Assembly (NCBI GenBank): GCA_947384645.1
Contig: CANDHX010000039.1
Location: 1 to 9,362 of the forward strand
Direction of reading: 5' to 3'
Origin: an uncultured Mycoplasmatota bacterium
GTDB taxonomy: Bacteria; Bacillota_I; Bacilli_A; RF39; UBA660
Length of the DNA stretch: 9,362 nt
Shown: one piece after another, positions 6,619-9,362 of the stretch
Layout of the letters: every line of letters starts with the position of its first letter
Numbering within the stretch: position 1 is the stretch's first letter
Translations under genes and position numbers: made by a program
Notes under the pieces: generated by a model
Seen by the model: the letters and a program-made list of their open reading frames with translations, nothing else
Told to the model about the DNA's origin: nothing
The model's database searches: none

Positions 6619-6702
6619 AAAATTGTTGTATTTAATATTATGGAATAGTATGTATAATTTCAATTAAATTATATTTTAATTTATGAAGAATTTGCTAAAC
6701 AT

Positions 6703-6731
6703 TTGACAAAAAGAATAAAAAAAGATATATA
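6703..6731 (+). promoter_or_regulatory. Promoter of the small membrane protein at 6749
   Basis: A consensus -35 TTGACA (6703-6708), a 17-base spacer and TATATA (6726-6731). The predicted start falls near 6738, so the transcript would begin almost at the ribosome site. Confidence 0.65.
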
Positions 6732-6737
6732 TTGTTT

Positions 6738-6743
6738 AGGTGA
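6738..6743 (+). promoter_or_regulatory. RBS deciding the start at ATG 6749
   Basis: AGGTGA lies 5 bases before ATG 6749. A GTG at 6740 is in the same frame but lies inside this ribosome site and has no site of its own, so ATG 6749 is the better start. Confidence 0.7.
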
Positions 6744-6748
6744 TTAGT

Positions 6749-7153
6749 ATGAACATCGACAAAGAATTAAATATTAAAAAAGGAAAAAGAAAGATTTTAA
6801 TTATTGCTTTTATAGTGAATTTATTAACATTATTTATCTTGATATATTTTTGTAGGATAGTATATGCAATTTGGACAATAACATCTGAAGAAAAGTTTTA
6901 CTTAAATGTTAATGAGGATAATTATATTGAATTTGTAGAATTTTTAAAATCGGCAAAAAAGAATATTAAGATTTCAAACTACGAAAAGAAAAAAGAATGT
7001 GTTTCGCCTGTCAAAATAGAATATCATCATAAATATTTTAAAAATAAATATACCCTTTACTGCAATAATGGTTCTATAATACATTTTGAATATTATAAGA
7101 AAACAATACCAGTTTATATTAAAAAAGAAGGTACTTTTGTTCATTCAAATTAA
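6749..7153 (+). CDS. Small single-span membrane protein, unknown function
   Basis: A 134-aa protein that I do not recognise. Residues 1-14 are Lys-rich (cytoplasmic by the positive-inside rule), residues about 15-42 form one hydrophobic span, and 43-134 are a polar domain rich in Lys, Tyr and Asn, most likely outside the cell. Two cysteines in that domain (C84 and C105) could form a disulfide. No catalytic motif is seen. The gene stands alone: a consensus promoter directly ahead, 161 bases to the next gene. Neighbouring genes on both sides also encode N-terminally anchored or secreted proteins, so a surface role is likely, but nothing specific can be said. Confidence 0.75.
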   Translation: MNIDKELNIKKGKRKILIIAFIVNLLTLFILIYFCRIVYAIWTITSEEKFYLNVNEDNYIEFVEFLKSAKKNIKISNYEKKKECVSPVKIEYHHKYFKNKYTLYCNNGSIIHFEYYKKTIPVYIKKEGTFVHSN

Positions 7154-7263
7154 CATTATAAAAGAATAAGGAATTTTTAAAAACTTTATTATAGTTGTAA
7201 GATTTATGAAGAAGAACTCTAAATTCGTATTTAACTATTTTTTACAAAATGCTTAGACTCAAA

Positions 7264-7291
7264 TAGACTTTCGTCAAAAATTTGGTACAAT
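7264..7291 (+). promoter_or_regulatory. Promoter of the small membrane protein at 7315
   Basis: The extended -10 TGGTACAAT (7283-7291) is clear. TAGACT (7264-7269), 16 bases before the hexamer, is a weak -35. A start near 7298 gives a short leader with RBS AAAGGAG (7300-7306). Confidence 0.6.
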
Positions 7292-7314
7292 TCTATTAGA
7301 AAGGAGAAGTTGAG

Positions 7315-7686
7315 ATGAATAAAAAACAATATTATTGCATTATTTTAACACTTCTTGGAATACTATTAGTATCATCAATGAATATTTATACATTACTAAA
7401 GTCTTCATGGTTACAGGAAAATACAATTTTCCAGACACATATTTATGAGAAACAGCTAAACCAAATGAAAGGGTCTTTGACACAAGATAATCAGATATAT
7501 AATAACAAAATAAGTAATTTTTATACTGAAAAAGAAACAGCAAATTGTAAACCTCAAAAGTGGATTGACACCGAAGAAGTTAAGAATATGACTCCAGAAG
7601 AATTTGAAAAGGCTATTCAAAAATGGAAAGAACTTGGAGTAGACTATAACAATATTACTGAAATGTGTTTAATCCATATTGACTAA
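7315..7686 (+). CDS. Small membrane-anchored protein, unknown function
   Basis: A 123-aa protein that I do not recognise. Residues 1-5 are basic, about 6-28 are a hydrophobic signal-anchor, 35-72 are polar and Gln/Asn-rich, and 87-113 (TEEVKNMTPEEFEKAIQKWK and following) look like two charged helices. Two cysteines outside the membrane segment, C78 and C118, bracket those helices and could be joined by a disulfide. The start is set by AAAGGAG 8 bases upstream. It has its own promoter and terminator. Size and layout resemble the gene at 6749, though I see no sequence similarity between them. It lies directly upstream of the secreted protease; a functional link is possible but only suggested by position. 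Confidence 0.75.
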   Translation: MNKKQYYCIILTLLGILLVSSMNIYTLLKSSWLQENTIFQTHIYEKQLNQMKGSLTQDNQIYNNKISNFYTEKETANCKPQKWIDTEEVKNMTPEEFEKAIQKWKELGVDYNNITEMCLIHID

Positions 7687-7719
7687 ATTTTAGCATACAT
7701 TTTAAGCTACTAAAATGCG

Positions 7720-7750
7720 ACAAGAATTTTATTAATAATTCTTGTTTTTT
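7720..7750 (+). terminator. Terminator after the gene at 7315
   Basis: CAAGAATT (7721-7728) pairs with AATTCTTG (7737-7744) and is followed by TTTTTT (7745-7750). A weaker hairpin, CATTTTA (7698-7704) with TAAAATG (7711-7717), precedes it. Confidence 0.85.
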
Positions 7751-7770
7751 AAGTTTATAATAAATATAAT
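7742..7770 (+). promoter_or_regulatory. Candidate promoter of the protease gene
   Basis: TATAAT occurs twice, at 7756-7761 and 7765-7770. The second has TTGTTT (7742-7747) 17 bases upstream, although this overlaps the preceding terminator. The leader to the ATG at 7908 would be about 130 nt and ends in an A-rich tract with RBS AAAGGA (7894-7899). I see no riboswitch structure in it. Confidence 0.45.
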
Positions 7771-7907
7771 TCGGATTAGAAATGGATGCTTTTAGTTTAA
7801 GGTTTGCAAATCAAGAATGTTTATTTTAAATTTTAGGACTGTGATTAGAAACAAAATTAAATATTAAAAGTAACTAAAGAAAAAAAAATAAAGAAAGGAA
7901 AAAAATT

Positions 7908-9137
7908 ATGAAAAAATATAAGATAATAATATCTATATCTTTGTTTACTATAACAGTACCATTTTTGTGTAGTAGCATACTTAACTATAAGCCAAATATA
8001 AAAAATTATATGGATACTAAGGTAGCAATAGTAGATGATATTTCGCAAAATAAAGACTTTGTAGATATGTTTAAAAATAGTTTAAAAGAACAATTTGGTG
8101 AAAACTATAAAGAAGTATTACTACAAAACATAAAATCAGCTGAAAATGCTCAAAAGGTAGAATCATTATTTATAGATAAAAATGGAGAAACTCAGTATCC
8201 TGACTATGTAGGTGGACTTTATATTAATAAAGAACAAAATTTGGTTATTCAAATCGTTTCAAATCCAAATGAAAGAAAAGCTTTATTAAAAGATGCAAAA
8301 TATAATGAAATTATTAATATTGACCAAAATGCCATTATTGAATATGTAGATCATTCATATAATGAATTAAATTCCATAAATGAAGTAATAAAGAATTATT
8401 TTTCTAAAAATAATAATCGCAATATAAGTTTGGTTGCTAATTATGTTGATATTTCTAATAATATTGTTGTTGTTGAATTGGAAAATAATACAGTAGATGA
8501 AATAGAAAAATTTAAGGAAAACGTAATAGATTCTCCATTGATCAGATTCATTAAAGGAACCATTGTTCCAATGACTGCTAATTTAAATCCGGGGCAACAA
8601 CTAGAAGATCTTATTGTATGTTCAGTTGGATATAGGGCAAAATATAATGGTAGCCAAGGTTATGTAACAGCAGCTCATTGCATTAATAAGGATACTACAG
8701 GAATCAATACAGGAACAGTTATAAATCGTACTAATGCCGGAAAAGTTGATGCTGTGTTTATAAAAAATTATGCAAATTATACACCAACAAATACTACTAA
8801 TTGGGGTAATTTCACACTATCTGTAAATGATACTTATCCAACGGTATTTTCAGGTCAAGTAATTGGGAAAGTTGGTAGGACAACACATTACCAAACGGGT
8901 ACTATTACAAATTTGAGTTGGTCAGGATATACTGGAAATAAAAATGAAACTGTATACCATACAGATTTTATAGTTGCAAGTGCCAATAATGATGAAGGAG
9001 ATAGTGGGGGTGCTGTATTTGTTCCAACAACTGTTGGTAAAGCTAATGTATTGGGAATAACTTCTGCTGGTATAGGAACAACATATTTATCAAAAGCAAG
9101 TAATATCAAAAGTGTGTTAAAAATCACTAGGTATTAA
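7908..9137 (+). CDS. Secreted trypsin-fold serine protease with propeptide, streptogrisin-like
   Basis: A 409-aa preproprotease of the chymotrypsin fold (MEROPS S1). Residues 1-26 are a signal peptide (KKYK then a hydrophobic core). Residues about 40-215 are a propeptide with two related stretches, GGLYINKEQNLVIQIV (102-117) and ANYVDISNNIVVVELENN (177-194), resembling the pro-domains of alpha-lytic/streptogrisin enzymes that assist folding. The catalytic domain starts near 216-235. Its triad is His257 in VTAAHC, Asp281 in KVDAVF and Ser366 in GDSGGAVF. C238 and C258 fit the conserved disulfide beside the catalytic His. GKVGRTTHYQTGTIT (320-334) and VLGITSAG (381-388) are also typical of streptogrisin-type enzymes. 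It acts outside the cell after self-cleavage. Own terminator; RBS AAAGGA 8 bases upstream. Substrate unknown. Confidence 0.9.
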   Translation: MKKYKIIISISLFTITVPFLCSSILNYKPNIKNYMDTKVAIVDDISQNKDFVDMFKNSLKEQFGENYKEVLLQNIKSAENAQKVESLFIDKNGETQYPDYVGGLYINKEQNLVIQIVSNPNERKALLKDAKYNEIINIDQNAIIEYVDHSYNELNSINEVIKNYFSKNNNRNISLVANYVDISNNIVVVELENNTVDEIEKFKENVIDSPLIRFIKGTIVPMTANLNPGQQLEDLIVCSVGYRAKYNGSQGYVTAAHCINKDTTGINTGTVINRTNAGKVDAVFIKNYANYTPTNTTNWGNFTLSVNDTYPTVFSGQVIGKVGRTTHYQTGTITNLSWSGYTGNKNETVYHTDFIVASANNDEGDSGGAVFVPTTVGKANVLGITSAGIGTTYLSKASNIKSVLKITRY

Positions 9138-9139
9138 AA

Positions 9140-9200
9140 AATAATAAAATAAAGAGCAGATCTGAATTTTCAAATTTGTTCTTTTATTATTGTCTTTTTT
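9140..9200 (+). terminator. Terminator after the protease gene
   Basis: A two-part stem, 9140-9149 with 9182-9191 and 9153-9161 with 9174-9182 (two G-U pairs), leads into a T run at 9195-9200. The two arms share one base at 9182, so they compete slightly. Confidence 0.6.
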
Positions 9201-9275
9201 CTATATCCTACAGGTATTCTTAAATAACTATTTTGTAATTCTTAAAAATTGAAAAAGGAGGTAGAATAAATAATT

Positions 9276-9316
9276 ATGACGGATTATAAAAAAATATTTT
9301 TAATTGGGTTGACTAT
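9276..9316 (+). CDS. Start of an unidentified gene, cut by adapter
   Basis: A strong RBS, AAAAAGGAGG (9252-9261), precedes ATG 9276 by 14 bases, which is rather long. The genomic part reads MTDYKKIFLIGLT, a short polar start turning hydrophobic, so a membrane or exported protein is possible. From 9317 on the sequence is adapter, and residues read beyond there are meaningless. No family can be assigned. Confidence 0.5.
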
Positions 9317-9362
9317 AGATCGGAAGAGCACACGTCTGAACTCCAGTCACAATCCGGAATCT
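9317..9362 (+). other. Illumina TruSeq adapter, untrimmed contig end
   Basis: Bases 9317-9350 equal the 34-base TruSeq read-1 adapter (AGATCGGAAGAGCACACGTC followed by TGAACTCCAGTCAC). Bases 9351-9358, AATCCGGA, sit where the 8-base i7 index belongs, and ATCT (9359-9362) begins the P7 flow-cell sequence. This is library sequence, not genome. Confidence 0.98.

Noticed and set aside
8888..9127. Minus-strand open frame over the protease active-site region
   Set aside because: It mirrors the catalytic domain codons; no start signal and no independent homology.
1..9316. CRISPR array, insertion sequence, phage or plasmid genes
   Set aside because: No regularly spaced repeats, no transposase or integrase motif and no replication genes are seen on either strand.

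Overview
The window is AT-rich bacterial DNA with strong AGGAGG-type ribosome sites, U-tailed hairpin terminators after nearly every gene, and several promoters with an extended -10 of the form TGGTAnnAT. The protein families fit a low-GC member of the Bacillota, probably an uncultured gut or animal-associated lineage; this placement is an inference. All seven intact or edge-truncated genes whose stop lies in the window end in TAA or TAG, and Trp is written TGG, so the standard bacterial code fits. The last 46 bases (9317-9362) are not genomic: they are an Illumina TruSeq i7 adapter with an 8-base index, so the window ends at an untrimmed contig end.

Layout. 1-729: 3' part of a NERD-HRDC protein, with its own terminator. 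780-974: a promoter/leader region with a repeated 8-mer, leading into 975-2537, an XRE-type DNA-binding protein fused to a large membrane domain. 2643-3962: a radical SAM enzyme of methylthiotransferase-like architecture with an altered N-terminal domain and no evident TRAM domain, with its own promoter and terminator. 3984-5133: a gene graveyard. The 3' part of a transglutaminase-like gene (minus strand) abuts the 3' part of a YhcG/DUF1016 PD-(D/E)XK nuclease gene (plus strand) at about 4290. Both have lost their 5' ends and both carry extra frame damage. 5222-5414: a complete minus-strand tRNA-Cys(GCA) unit with promoter, encoded CCA and terminator.

5672-9137: four separately transcribed plus-strand genes, each with an N-terminal signal or membrane anchor: an Asp-box (BNR-like) surface protein with a C-terminal cysteine module, two small single-span membrane proteins of unknown function, and a streptogrisin-like secreted serine protease with a long propeptide. 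A further gene starts at 9276 and is lost to the adapter after about 13 codons.

How the genes work together: no multi-gene operon is visible, because almost every gene has its own promoter and terminator. The right half reads as a cluster of cell-surface or secreted functions, the left half as regulation and housekeeping-like enzymes. I see no convincing new multi-gene defence or biosynthetic system. The most informative irregularities are the double pseudogene junction, the divergent methylthiotransferase-like enzyme, the membrane-fused XRE regulator and the adapter at the end.
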